A DNA stretch of 64,000 bases, taken from positions 124,001 to 188,000 of the forward strand of contig NZ_JAAONZ010000007.1 in assembly GCF_011602365.1 (NCBI RefSeq), written 5' to 3'. Made by a program: the position numbers and the translations under genes. This DNA is from Pseudomaricurvus hydrocarbonicus (GTDB taxonomy: Bacteria > Pseudomonadota > Gammaproteobacteria > Pseudomonadales > Cellvibrionaceae). Below are positions 52,088 through 60,541 of the stretch, piece after piece. Below the pieces are notes generated by a model, which saw only the letters and a program-made list of their open reading frames with translations, was not told where the DNA came from and made no database searches. Positions within the stretch are counted from its first letter, which is position 1. Each line of letters starts with the position of its first letter.

Positions 52088-53434
52088 CTAGAGAATCATA
52101 GCCGCAGCCCAGCCGAAGATAATCAGGGGAATGTTGTAGTGAATAAACGTAGGCACGACGGAATCCCAGATGTGATCATGCTGACCGTCGGCATTGAGAC
52201 CCATGGTCGGCCCCAGGGTGGAGTCCGATGCGGGGGAACCCGCGTCACCCAGGGCGCCGGCCGTGCCGACCAGGGCAATGGTGGCCAGCGGGCTGAACCC
52301 CAGTTGCAATGCCAGTGGCGCGTACACGGCGGCAATGATCGGCACAGTAGAAAACGAGGAGCCAATCCCCATGGTAATCAGCAAACCAATGACCAGCATG
52401 GCCAGTGCCGCCAGCGCCTGATTGTCGCCGATCAGCACCGAAGAGGTTGCCACCAGGGTACTCACATCTCCCGTCGCCTTGATTACCGAGGAAAATCCGG
52501 CGGCCGCAATCATCACAAAACCAATCTGCGCCATCATTTTCATGCCGTTGATGACCACATCGTTTGACTCGCGCAGGTGCACAATGCCGCCTGCCAGAAA
52601 GACAATGTAGCCTACCAGTGCACCGACAATGATTGAGCTGGTGGCGAGTTGTGCCGCAAACGCCAACAGGATGGCCCCGACGGTCATCCATATTTTCCGA
52701 CTGGGTGGATGAGCGCTGGTCCCGGCTTGACTTTTGACGGCGTCATCCGGTGTTTCGATGGGGTGCAATTGATAGTCACGGGGACGGCGGTAGCTAAAAA
52801 ACACCGCGACCAAAAGCCCCAGGGCCATGCCCGTTACCGGGAGACTCATAGCGACGGGTATCATGCTGCTGTCAATGTTGGGAACCCCATTGTCTTGCAA
52901 TTGCCGGAACAGAATTTCATTCATGAAAATGCCACCAAACCCGATGGGCATGATCATATAGGGCATGGTCAACCCAAAGGTGAGGATGCAGGCGATCAAG
53001 CGGCGATCGAGTTTGAATTCCTGCAGGATGTGCAGCAGGGGCGGGATCAGAATAGGGATAAAGGCAATGTGCACCGGCACCAGGTTTTGTGAACACACCG
53101 CGACCACCAAAATCAAAAACAACAGCAGGCTTTTAAGGCGGGCTTGTTGCTTGGGGGTGGATTCCCCGGCCAGCAAGCTGTGTACTTTAGCCGCCATGAC
53201 GTCGGGTAAGCCCGACATTTCAATGGCCACCGCAAAGGCACCGAGCAGGGCATAGCTCAAGGCTACCGCCGCGCCACCCCCCAGGCCATTGCTGAACTCG
53301 GTAATGCTGTTCTCCAGTGACAGGCCCCCAATGAGGCCGCCGGCAAGACCGCCTAATGTCAGCGACAGGACCACATTGATCCGTAACAGGCTCAACCCCA
53401 ACATAATGCCTACAGCAACAATAACGGCATTCAC
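52088..53434 (-). CDS. Na+/H+ antiporter-family carrier (NhaC-like, YuiF type)
   Basis: 448-aa membrane protein with around 11-12 hydrophobic segments. The N-terminal segment with [20 protein letters not shown] and the C-terminal [20 protein letters not shown] are typical of the Na_H_antiporter/ArsB-like family to which Bacillus YuiF-type amino acid carriers belong. It may therefore exchange cations or import an amino acid; the sequence does not decide. Translation starts at GTG (53434), with AGGAGA eight bases upstream. It precedes no obvious partner; the NAD salvage genes downstream of the map are on the same strand but 260 bases away. Confidence 0.82.
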   Translation of the reverse strand: MNAVIVAVGIMLGLSLLRINVVLSLTLGGLAGGLIGGLSLENSITEFSNGLGGGAAVALSYALLGAFAVAIEMSGLPDVMAAKVHSLLAGESTPKQQARLKSLLLFLILVVAVCSQNLVPVHIAFIPILIPPLLHILQEFKLDRRLIACILTFGLTMPYMIMPIGFGGIFMNEILFRQLQDNGVPNIDSSMIPVAMSLPVTGMALGLLVAVFFSYRRPRDYQLHPIETPDDAVKSQAGTSAHPPSRKIWMTVGAILLAFAAQLATSSIIVGALVGYIVFLAGGIVHLRESNDVVINGMKMMAQIGFVMIAAAGFSSVIKATGDVSTLVATSSVLIGDNQALAALAMLVIGLLITMGIGSSFSTVPIIAAVYAPLALQLGFSPLATIALVGTAGALGDAGSPASDSTLGPTMGLNADGQHDHIWDSVVPTFIHYNIPLIIFGWAAAMIL

Positions 53435-53694
53435 TCGCCAGTCTCCTGTAAAGTCATGAGCTACTTTGTCATGATGTTTTAGATGCCATTACCCTGCCCG
53501 TAAAAGCCATAGCTGTCCAATACAACAGGTCTTTTACTGTGGGTAAACCGGAGCCAGTGACGTTGGTTGCCTGAAGCCTCGCAGGCGAGTTACCGGGTTC
53601 AGCGTAGGTTGGTAACTTGCGTCAACATCACCGGTGTCAACAACGGCTGCAAGCCGGTGAATACAGAATTTGATGCGGATAAGACGGGACCTTA

Positions 53695-54888
53695 TCAGCA
53701 GACAAACTCCGCTTTACGCCCATAACTGTTGGCCAGCCAGGCTACATAATCGGGATCTTCACACATGATTTTGCCGGGGCTGTCAGAAAGCTTGGCGACG
53801 GGACGTCCATTGACCTCGGTGAGTTTCATGACAATGTTCAGTGGCCTGTAGCCCAAATCGTTGGTGAGGTTGGTGCCGATACCAAAGCCCACCTGAATTT
53901 TATCCTGGAACTGGCGATACAGTTCCACCATTCCAGGAATGCTCAAGCCATCACTCCAGATGGCCCGCTTGGTTTTGGGGTCCACTTTCAGTGCGTGCAG
54001 CCGCTGAATCAGTTTCTCACACCAGAGCTCCGGGCAACCGGAATCGTGGCGGAAACCATCGAATTGCTTGGCCAAATAGAGATCCAACAGGTCACAAAAC
54101 GAATCCATACCAATCACATCGGTAAGGGCGTCACCCAGGCAGCCGCGAAACTCTTGTGCCCAGGCATCCAGCGCGGCTTTTTGGGCGTCCAGGGGATGCA
54201 CCAGCCCTTGCCAGGCCTGCAGGTATTCATGAGCCATGGTGCCCACGGGAATCAGGCCTTGTTCCATGGCAAAGTGATAGTTGGAAGTGCCCACAAAATA
54301 CTCGGACAGGTTCAGGCGCAGGGTGCGAATGACTTCTGCCTGCCAGGCTTTGCTGAAGCGACGACGAGAGCCAAAATCGGCAAAATTGAAGCCGGGCATG
54401 TCCCCTTGAGATTTCAACAAACTGATTTTCTCGGACAAGCGCCTGCGGCCTTCCTCGTAATTCGGCTCGGGGATGGTGTGTCGGTACCAGACTTCGCTCA
54501 CGATGGGCAGCACATACAGTTCCCAGGGGCCGCCCTTGAGCATGGATCCCTCAGTGTAAATGTTCAGATTACCCCCGCTGGTTTCCAACTGAATGTGTTT
54601 GGTATCCAGCGTGAAATCGCTCAGGAAGTCTATGTAACCCGCGCTCAGGTGCGGCTCTTCGCTTAAGTAGCGCAATTCATCCTCCTGAAAGCGCAGTTCT
54701 GCCACCATGGCCAGCTGGTCTTTGACTTCGGCTGCAATCGGCGTCAGGTCAATGTCTTTATCGCGCAGCTTGAAGCGGTAGCGGGCGGTGGCGCGGGGGT
54801 ATTGGTGCAGATTGACCTGCTGCATGGAAAACTTGTACTTGTCGGTGTCTAACAAACTGGTGATGATGGGTTCGCCTTTTTGTCTCAT
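53695..54888 (-). CDS. pncB: Nicotinate phosphoribosyltransferase
   Basis: 397 aa, normal length. It makes nicotinate mononucleotide from nicotinate and PRPP (with ATP) in the Preiss-Handler NAD salvage route. Recognisable features are the N-terminal LLDTDKYKFSMQQ, DFGSRRRFS (active-site region with the regulatory histidine replaced by the usual bacterial context), the TSNYHFAMEQGLIPVGTMAHE stretch (about 201-221) and GFGIGTNLTNDLG near the C-terminus. GGAGACGGG precedes the ATG. It follows the nicotinamidase gene by 31 bases, so the two form an operon that converts nicotinamide to nicotinate mononucleotide. Confidence 0.93.
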   Translation of the reverse strand: MRQKGEPIITSLLDTDKYKFSMQQVNLHQYPRATARYRFKLRDKDIDLTPIAAEVKDQLAMVAELRFQEDELRYLSEEPHLSAGYIDFLSDFTLDTKHIQLETSGGNLNIYTEGSMLKGGPWELYVLPIVSEVWYRHTIPEPNYEEGRRRLSEKISLLKSQGDMPGFNFADFGSRRRFSKAWQAEVIRTLRLNLSEYFVGTSNYHFAMEQGLIPVGTMAHEYLQAWQGLVHPLDAQKAALDAWAQEFRGCLGDALTDVIGMDSFCDLLDLYLAKQFDGFRHDSGCPELWCEKLIQRLHALKVDPKTKRAIWSDGLSIPGMVELYRQFQDKIQVGFGIGTNLTNDLGYRPLNIVMKLTEVNGRPVAKLSDSPGKIMCEDPDYVAWLANSYGRKAEFVC

Positions 54889-54919
54889 GATCCCGTCTCC
54901 TGCCGTAGGATTCTGTCAC

Positions 54920-55561
54920 TCAAATTGAGTTGCACAGCTCGTTGGTCCGGTGAATGATTCTAGCTCCGGCCGCTTTCATTTCTGCCAGTGCCTGCTGGGT
55001 AGCTGTGGAGCTGATGCCTCGGCAGGCTTCCAGATTGAGTACCACCTGAAAGTCTGCGCGCAGCAGTTGCAAAACGGTCAAGCGCACGCAGTGATCGGTC
55101 GCCAGGCCCCCGCAAATCACGGTATCAATCCCTTGCTGTTTGAGAAACTCAATCACGCCCGTCGACAAGGTATCTTTCAGATCATGAAAGCAAGCCCCGT
55201 AGGGGTGCATGTCAGGTTCGATGCCTTTGTAGACGGCGAAGTCGTAGGACTTAATCGGCGGCAGGCCATCCAACAACTGAAAGCCTCGGGTGCCTGGCAC
55301 GCAATGCAGATTCCAGCGGACATCCACATCTTCCCCCTTGACCGGACTGAATGGGGGAGCCTCATGGGTGGCGGCCCAGATAGGATTAGCGGGGTGAGCG
55401 TCCTTGGAAAACACCCGAAGTCGGGCAAATGTTGCTTGTTGATTGAGGGCCGCCACGATGTCGTGGCCCCCTTCAACGGGCAACTCTTCCGGACACAGTG
55501 GCGTAAAGCCTTTTTGAGGGTCCACATCAAAGCTGGCTGTGGTTTCGAAGGTGATCAGCAT
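54920..55561 (-). CDS. pncA: Nicotinamidase/isochorismatase-fold hydrolase
   Basis: 213-aa isochorismatase-fold hydrolase. The likely triad is Asp in SFDVDPQKGF (about residue 13), Lys in the VYKGIEPD region (about 111) and Cys in GLATDHCVR (about 155). The metal ligands probably include the Asp-x-His of SKDAHPAN. It would deamidate nicotinamide to nicotinate. Adjacent pncB on the same strand (31 bases) makes the nicotinamidase assignment likely rather than another isochorismatase-like activity. First gene of the pair. Confidence 0.8.
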   Translation of the reverse strand: MLITFETTASFDVDPQKGFTPLCPEELPVEGGHDIVAALNQQATFARLRVFSKDAHPANPIWAATHEAPPFSPVKGEDVDVRWNLHCVPGTRGFQLLDGLPPIKSYDFAVYKGIEPDMHPYGACFHDLKDTLSTGVIEFLKQQGIDTVICGGLATDHCVRLTVLQLLRADFQVVLNLEACRGISSTATQQALAEMKAAGARIIHRTNELCNSI

Positions 55562-55908
55562 GACAAAACCCTCTTATGGGATTGGCTGTCGACTGGGGGC
55601 GGTGCAAGCCGGCGGTTTGCCTGGCAAGCCCTGGCCCGATAGAAGGCAGTCCCAAAGAGTACATGCAAGGGAGGGCGGCCCGCAGGGCACACAAGTCAGT
55701 CTGTGTCAGACCAGTTTAGCCATTGAAAGGCAAGTCACGTAGAAATAGCAACAATAATTTGAAAATTTTCCTGGGCTGCCAGAGCAGGGTACTTAAATGA
55801 GCGTACTTAACGTGTGTGCCCGAAAAGAGGGGCGGACGCGTGCCGAGGGGCTTAAATACACACACTAATTTAAGCCCCTCGGCATGGCAGAACTTGGAAT
55901 AACCCGAG
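55562..55908. other. Intergenic region with strong stem-loop
   Basis: About 350 bases holding the pncA promoter region and, at its left-gene side, the 16-bp stem-loop described separately. No gene recognised. Confidence 0.45.
55841..55884 (-). terminator. Perfect 16-bp stem-loop after the DHH gene
   Basis: Arms TGCCGAGGGGCTTAAA (55841-55856) and TTTAAGCCCCTCGGCA (55869-55884) with a 12-base loop, 25 bases after the DHH phosphoesterase stop. Very stable but with no T-tract outside the stem. Terminator or 3' RNA-stabilising element. Confidence 0.7.
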
Positions 55909-56868
55909 TTAGCAGTAGGCGGCTTCCAGTCGATCGGCGAAGGTTTTCAATTCGCCGGCGGGTAAGTCATTGATACCGGCTGCGGCAGCGCGTCCGCCAC
56001 CGGTCGCAAATTGCCGGCACAGATCCGCGGCGCCAGTTTTATTGTTGAGCGGCGCCCGTACGCTCACCAGGTAATTGCCATTGGCTTTTGCGGTTAACAC
56101 CGCGTGAGCTCTATCGGGGTATTGATTGGCCAGGTCATTGCCAAACACACCGCTGACACGACGCGCCCACTTTTCATTGGGGAGCATGTAAATGGCACTG
56201 TTTGACGTGGCCATTTCAGGCTGGCTGCTTTGGGCGGCCGCCATGTCTTCGGTGTATCCGGTTTGCAGCTGTTTGAAATCGACGTTGCCATCCTTGATGA
56301 AATCCAGAGGATTTGTGTAGGGCAGCAGCTTTTGAAACAGCTTGGCGGGCTCAAAATGCAGGTCACTCAAGTCGGAACCATAACCGTTGTAATTGATGTA
56401 AATGCCCAGCTGTTCCAACAGGGTGACGTCGTCTTGCGCCAGTTTTAGGCTATTGGCCAGGGCGGTTGCGCTTTTCTTGAGGTTGTCACCGAAGGCTCCA
56501 ACAATCGCCCACAGGGTAAATTGACCCTTTAAATGGGTGTTGACCAGAATACTGGTGCAGGTGTCGGACGCCTCATTTATCAGGGTCTTAAGCTGGGGGT
56601 GGCTGGGGATCTCCCCGGCAAAGTGATGATCCACATAGAAAATACTGGCTTCTTGCTGCAGCAGCCGAGTCACATCGTCGCGGTTTTTATCAAGGGATAT
56701 GTCCAGCGCGGTAATCCGGTCGCCGGGCTTGGCATTGACCTGTTTCAGCAAATCAATATCGCGTTTGACGCCCGTTACCAGGGTCGCCTCACGCGGTTCG
56801 CTATGGCGCAGCTGCAACAGTGAACAGATACCATCGGCATCGCCATTAAATACATCATAATCAGTCAT
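55909..56868 (-). CDS. DHH-superfamily phosphoesterase
   Basis: 319-aa protein of the DHH/DHHA1 phosphodiesterase superfamily. Metal ligands lie in DVFNGDADGICS (residues about 4-15, DxD motif) and in YVDHHFAG (about 79-86, the DHH motif). The C-terminal GGGRAAAAGINDLP is the DHHA1 GG(G)x substrate-binding motif. Family members cleave short oligonucleotides, cyclic dinucleotides, c-di-AMP or pyrophosphate-type bonds; this one is shorter than RecJ and closest to stand-alone NrnA-like proteins. AAGGACC precedes the ATG. It borders the mobile-element remnant. Confidence 0.85.
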   Translation of the reverse strand: MTDYDVFNGDADGICSLLQLRHSEPREATLVTGVKRDIDLLKQVNAKPGDRITALDISLDKNRDDVTRLLQQEASIFYVDHHFAGEIPSHPQLKTLINEASDTCTSILVNTHLKGQFTLWAIVGAFGDNLKKSATALANSLKLAQDDVTLLEQLGIYINYNGYGSDLSDLHFEPAKLFQKLLPYTNPLDFIKDGNVDFKQLQTGYTEDMAAAQSSQPEMATSNSAIYMLPNEKWARRVSGVFGNDLANQYPDRAHAVLTAKANGNYLVSVRAPLNNKTGAADLCRQFATGGGRAAAAGINDLPAGELKTFADRLEAAYC

Positions 56869-57025
56869 GTTTCGGGTCCTTTCTCACTCGTACATCGCGT
56901 GCTAATCACTGTCATCCGCCGGTTGCGGCATGTGCTTAAAGTGATAACCACAGAATCTGGCCAACAGCATAAACGAAAATTAATGTCCAAAAAATCAGGA
57001 TATTACGGATTTAAATATCGATTTT

Positions 57026-57277
57026 TTGGTGATGGTAGGTGTATACAAGAAATGGGAACTGGTGGAACGGTTGTACACCGAAACCCGGCGCAAGCTGGGC
57101 CTCGGCGCCGAACTGGATCGGGTACTGTTTGTCGGTGGCGGCAGCATGGCACTGGCGGAGTACATTGCCAACTGGTTCCCTAACCAGATCGTTGCCGATC
57201 ACGCGGCGTTTGCCAACGCCCGCGGCATGCTCAAGTACCTGCAATACGTCTGTGATGATCCGGAAAACAACGCGTAA
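57026..57277 (+). pseudogene. C-terminal fragment of an actin-like plasmid segregation protein (ParM/StbA type)
   Basis: 83 residues with the typical end of ParM/StbA-like actins: a helix KKWELVERLYTETRRKLG, the phosphate-2 loop VLFVGGGSMALAEYIANWF and a C-terminal FANARGMLKYLQYV. Full-length family members are about 320-350 aa, so about three quarters is missing. The sequence before 57026 is AT-rich and unrelated, so the gene is cut at an integration or deletion boundary. Together with the next three genes it marks the remains of a plasmid or integrative conjugative element. The frame starts at TTG/GTG/ATG codons without a good ribosome site. Confidence 0.6.
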
Positions 57278-57467
57278 CGGTTTTTAACGTGGTCACTGCG
57301 GTCTCAGTGGCAACTCAGGTATCGGCGGATTGTGCAATCGATACTGCGGTTTTACCGTCAATCCAACCTCGGGGCTTGCCCTGAGGCTACCACTCACCCT
57401 GCCGGGCACACGATCCCGCCAGGGACTCGCGTGCTCCGGCGTTTCACTGTGTCCAGGAGACTGCGTT
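57278..57467 (+). promoter_or_regulatory. Structured leader of the DUF3577 gene
   Basis: 190 bases with hairpins, notably CCCTGCCGGG (57397-57406) / CCCGCCAGGG (57415-57424), nine of ten pairs, and the ribosome site AGGAGA (57454-57459) eight bases before the ATG. Probable transcript leader. Confidence 0.5.
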
Positions 57468-57893
57468 ATGAACCCAAGACAAACACCTTCAGAAAAACCG
57501 AAGTATTTCGATCTTGATATCCACGGCATCGGTTACCTCAACCGCGCCCGGCTGGTGACCCCCGAGACAGGCACGCCTTTTCTCAGTGTCACGGTGGCGG
57601 CGTTGCGAGGTCCGGCTGACGCTGCCCAATACACCCATTTCGACTGTGTGGTGGTGGGCGAAGAAGCAAAAGATCTGGTGCGCCAGCTCATGCCGGCCAT
57701 CGAGGCCGACATGAAAGTGCTGGTTGGCTTTCACCTCAGTGATTTGCAGGCCGAGTCGTTTGTGTTCAAACAAGGCGACAAGGCGGGTACCACCGGGGTG
57801 GGCTTGAAGTCCCGCTTGCTGCGATTCCAGTGGATCAAAGTGGAAGGGAACCCTTACTACCCGGCGATCACCGGCAACACCGTCGTCGCTTAA
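57468..57893 (+). CDS. DUF3577 / STY4534-family ICE protein
   Basis: 141-aa protein matching my recollection of DUF3577, the STY4534-type proteins found on integrative conjugative elements of the SPI-7/PFGI type. Characteristic segments are KYFDLDIHGIGYLNRAR at the start, FLSVTVAALRG, and FKQGDKAGTTGVGLKSRLL near the end. It is single-domain, soluble and acidic; its function is not established, although a role with single-stranded DNA or element replication has been suggested by context. The ATG at 57468 is set by AGGAGA; a longer frame from 57330 is rejected. It supports a mobile-element origin for this stretch. Confidence 0.75.
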   Translation: MNPRQTPSEKPKYFDLDIHGIGYLNRARLVTPETGTPFLSVTVAALRGPADAAQYTHFDCVVVGEEAKDLVRQLMPAIEADMKVLVGFHLSDLQAESFVFKQGDKAGTTGVGLKSRLLRFQWIKVEGNPYYPAITGNTVVA

Positions 57894-57962
57894 GCGCAAC
57901 CCCTGGCAGTGTCTTCCGACGCTGCCATTTTACCGAACCCGCGAGGAACCCCGTGCCTCTCG

Positions 57963-57997
57963 GACGGGTCTGCTCGCACCCTTCAAGGAGACCCGTC
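57963..57997 (+). promoter_or_regulatory. Inverted repeat abutting the RadC-like start codon
   Basis: GACGGGTCT (57963-57971) pairs perfectly with AGACCCGTC (57989-57997); the next base is the A of the ATG. The ribosome site AAGGAG (57985-57990) lies in the loop and stem edge, so folding should affect translation. Confidence 0.65.
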
Positions 57998-58513
57998 ATG
58001 GTGTCAAATGCCTCACCGATTGCGGTGAACCGTAATAATCGTTTTCAAAAAGTGAACCTTGCGACCTTAAACGACGCTGAAAAACAGTCCCTGCTGACAT
58101 TGGCGTTTGCGGTGTTACAGGACTTGCATCAGCCCGGCGCCGAGATTTCGAGCCCCATTCAGACCCGCAATTATTTGCGTCTGCTGTTGGCGGATCGGAA
58201 AACCGAAGTGTTTGGCTGTTTGTTTCTGGACAATCAGCATCGGGTGATCAATACCACCGAGATGTTTCAGGGCACGGTGGACAGTGCGTCGGTCTACCCG
58301 CGCGTGGTGGTGCAGCAAGCGCTGAGTTTTAACGCCGCCGCAGTGCTGTTTTTTCACAACCACCCCAGCGGGGTCGCCGAACCCAGTCACGCCGATGAAG
58401 CGATCACCCAGCGTTTAAAAGAAGCGCTGGCCCTGGTGGACATCCGGGTGCTGGATCATTTTATCGTCGCTGCGGGTGGCTCGTTGTCGTTCGCCGAGCA
58501 GGGGCTGATTTAA
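57998..58513 (+). CDS. RadC-like JAB/MPN domain protein
   Basis: 171-aa JAB-domain protein of the RadC family as found on plasmids and genomic islands. It lacks the N-terminal helix-hairpin-helix part of chromosomal RadC. The zinc motif FFHNHPSGVAEPSHAD (about 119-134) holds the H-x-H-P-S-G...D ligands, and the upstream glutamate-containing strand TEVFGCLFLDNQHRVI is conserved. Despite the name, a DNA repair role is unproven; a metalloprotease-like activity is predicted from the fold. The ATG at 57998 follows AAGGAG by seven bases. Confidence 0.85.
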   Translation: MVSNASPIAVNRNNRFQKVNLATLNDAEKQSLLTLAFAVLQDLHQPGAEISSPIQTRNYLRLLLADRKTEVFGCLFLDNQHRVINTTEMFQGTVDSASVYPRVVVQQALSFNAAAVLFFHNHPSGVAEPSHADEAITQRLKEALALVDIRVLDHFIVAAGGSLSFAEQGLI

Positions 58514-58538
58514 CCCTGTTCACTCAATCAACCCATCG

Positions 58539-58602
58539 GGGAGTTCTGCTGCCCACTGGGACAGAACTCCCTAACGGAGTCATTTCTGTAGGGAGTTCTG
58601 TC
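58539..58602 (+). promoter_or_regulatory. Three-arm RNA switch-like leader of the DUF6573-like gene
   Basis: GGGAGTTCTG occurs at 58539-58548 and again at 58591-58600; between them CAGAACTCCC (58562-58571) can pair with either. Pairing of the middle arm with the second copy extends to 12 bp (GACAGAACTCCC with GGGAGTTCTGTC, ending at base 58602 before ATG 58603) and buries the ribosome site GGGAG. Pairing with the first copy frees it. Confidence 0.65.
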
Positions 58603-59028
58603 ATGAAGAAAACCAAAAACCGTTCGTTAGAAGCCGTGTTTGGTCCGTTGGTGTCAAGTTACAGCCGAGCCGAGGCGATCTCGGACGGTGTTTTAATCGA
58701 CGTAACGACCATGGCCCGGGAAGCCGGATTTCAATGGCCGGTGGCACTGACGCATTCGGTGTGGCGCGATTGCGTGTCTTAGGGCGAACAACGACACCGC
58801 AGCCAGGTATGCCAGGATGAAGACGGTCGATTGTGGGACGTGTTGTTCATGGCGGTGTTTATGATCCGTCGAGCGGACCAGCCGAAAGATCGAATGACCT
58901 TTACGCTGTATCGGGTGCGCAGAGATGGAAAGACACTGGAGCCACAGGAAGTGACGTTAAAACTGATCGTGGGCCCTGGTGATGAGGGGGAACCGGTGGT
59001 CACGATTTTAATGCCGCATGAAGATTAA
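58603..59028 (+). pseudogene. DUF6573-like island gene with in-frame amber codon
   Basis: Reading from the ATG at 58603 gives 59 residues (SLEAVFGPLVSSYSRAEAIS..., VWRDCVS) and then TAG at 58780-58782. The same frame continues to 59028 with GRLWDVLFMAVFMIRR. The combined 142 codons match DUF6573-type proteins of plasmids and islands, in which the position after DCVx is usually Trp, so TGG to TAG is the simplest cause. Ribosome site GGGAG at 58591-58595. Either a broken gene or one read by amber suppression; no frameshift was found. An internal ATG at 58831 gives only a 65-residue fragment. Confidence 0.75.
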
Positions 59029-59057
59029 AGTCGCTGATACTTCGGCGCCTAGCCCTG

Positions 59058-59085
59058 ACCACTTGGGATAAAGTGGTTCCTTTTT
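59058..59085 (+). terminator. Rho-independent terminator
   Basis: ACCACTT (59058-59064) / AAGTGGT (59071-59077), loop GGGATA, followed by a T-rich tract (59078-59085), 30 bases after the DUF6573-like frame. It ends the island transcript before the insertion sequence. Confidence 0.8.
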
Positions 59086-59200
59086 AGTATCCGATCTTTG
59101 CTATATCTTAATTATTCTTGGGCTGTCAGTGGTAATCCCCCCGATAAATAACTGGCCTGAAAAGTAGAATTTTCTCATAATAGTTTGAAGGAGATTCTGC

Positions 59201-59482
59201 ATGAAATAACCCCGTTATTCGGATAGTCAGATTATGGCTACTCTTAAGCAAGCTGAATCCGGAACACCAGTTTCTGAGTTTTGCCGGGGACACGGTATGA
59301 GCACAGCCAGTTTTTTCAAGTGGCGAGCGAAGTATGGAGGCATGAATACATCGATGGTGGCACGCCTCAAAGAGCTTGAAGATGAAAATCGCCGCCTAAA
59401 GAAAATGAATGCTGAAGAGCGTCTTAAAGCTGAGATTATCCAGGAGGCCATGGAAAAAAGTGGTGAGACCATCTCAACGTAA
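59201..59482 (+). pseudogene. IS3-family OrfA (HTH transposase subunit), nonsense near start
   Basis: The natural start is probably ATG 59201 (GGAG at 59190-59193), but codon 3 is TAA (59207-59209), then RYSDSQIMATLKQ continues in frame. Restart at ATG 59234 would give an 82-aa protein lacking part of the helix-turn-helix. The rest carries a leucine-zipper-like helix (ARLKELEDENRRLKKMNAEE) needed for multimerisation. It overlaps the start of OrfB. Confidence 0.75.
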
Positions 59483-60276
59483 GGAGATGGCGCAAGAGGT
59501 TGTTGCTAGCCGAGGAATCAGTATTCGTCTAGCGTGCAGCGCCTTCCAGGTCAGCGAAACCTGTTATCGTAACCAGCCTGTATTGTCATCAGAAAACGAA
59601 GCGATTGCTGATTGGCTAATCCGATTGACGGAAAGTGATACCGATTGGGGTTTTGGCTTGTGCTTTGATTACCTGAGAAATGTGAAGGGCCTTACCTGGA
59701 ACCATAAACGGGTTTATCGAATTTATTGTGAGCTAGCATTGAACATCCAGGATCAAGCCCAGAAGGCGATTGAAGCGCAACAAACCAGAGCCATTGAAAG
59801 AGCCCCTCCGCCCGAACCAAGTTTGGTCAATGGATTTTATGCATGACCAGCTATCCGATGGCCGAAGTTATCGCTTGTTCAATGTCATTGATGATTACCG
59901 GCGCGAAGGGATTGTCATCGAAGCAGGCTTTTCGTTGCCATCAATCAGAGTGATCCGAGTACTAAATCAGCTACTTGAGTGGAGGGAAAAGCCAGCAGTT
60001 ATACGATGGGACAACGGCCCAGAATTTATCAGTCATGAGTTTACAAAGTGGGCGGTGGCGCATGATATCCGGATTGAATATATCCAACCGGGTAAGCCTC
60101 AACAGAATACCTATATTGAGAGAACAAACCGGACCATCCGGTATAGTGGGGTCAGTAAACACCTGTTCGAAAAGCTCGAACAAGTTCAGGAGTATGCAAC
60201 TGAATGGCTTTGGTTTCACAATCACGAACGGCTTTATAAGTCCAATAATGGGAAACCACCACTGATGGCTGCTTAA
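59463..60276 (+). pseudogene. IS3-family OrfB (DDE transposase), frameshifted
   Basis: Begins at GTG 59463 (VRPSQRKEMAQ) and runs in one frame to about 59749, where one extra base shifts the frame. The expected continuation (IKPRR...LKEPLRPNQVWSMDFM) is in the +1 frame to the stop at 60276. The rve domain is otherwise complete: Asp in WSMDFMHD, Asp in VIDDYRREG and Glu in NTYIERTNR form the DDE triad. Restoring one base would recreate an intact transposase, so decay is recent. Confidence 0.8.
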
Positions 60277-60316
60277 CCTCTACTTTGAATGTCAGTTAAA
60301 AATGGGAGGATTACCC

Positions 60317-60541
60317 TTCAATGTTGACATTCTGTAGTGCCATTAGAGGGCTGATTTCAATCTCGGCGATCAGACAGCCAAGAACTGAGCCCAGTGAAAA
60401 TCGTGAAGCCAGCGGTACTGCGATGATACACGCGACAAGAAAGATAAACGTCAGTGACAGGATGACAGTTAATGGATCTTTAACCCTATAGGTTGATATA
60501 GATAAATCTGCAATGTTTTCTGATGGGCTAAAGTTTGTGGA
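60317..60541 (-). pseudogene. Fragment of a KefB/KefC-like cation:proton antiporter
   Basis: On the minus strand 75 codons are open from after a stop (60542-60544) to the insertion-sequence end. They contain SLTFIFLVACIIAVPLASRF and SLGSVLGCLIAEIEISPL, matching the first two helices of CPA2 antiporters (canonical LGSVLGYLIAG). No ATG remains in the N-terminal part and two conserved glycines are changed. The fragment stops exactly at the right end of the IS (60316), and no remainder lies on the other side, so an insertion followed by deletion is likely. Confidence 0.55.

Larger units (their letters stand above)
59130..60316 (+). mobile_element. Decayed IS3-family insertion sequence
   Basis: About 1.19 kb. 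Imperfect terminal inverted repeats pair GGTAATCC-CCC at the left (from 59131) with GGATTACC at the right (to 60315), and further inward both ends share TAACTG and AAAGTAGA blocks. It encodes an OrfA (HTH) and an OrfB (DDE integrase). OrfA has a TAA at its third codon and OrfB carries a one-base insertion, so the element is inactive as it stands. No target-site duplication was found next to the repeats; the right end abuts a fragment of an antiporter gene. Confidence 0.85.

Noticed and set aside
54950-55642. 230-codon plus-strand frame opposite pncA
   Set aside because: Antisense shadow of the nicotinamidase gene, with no supporting features.
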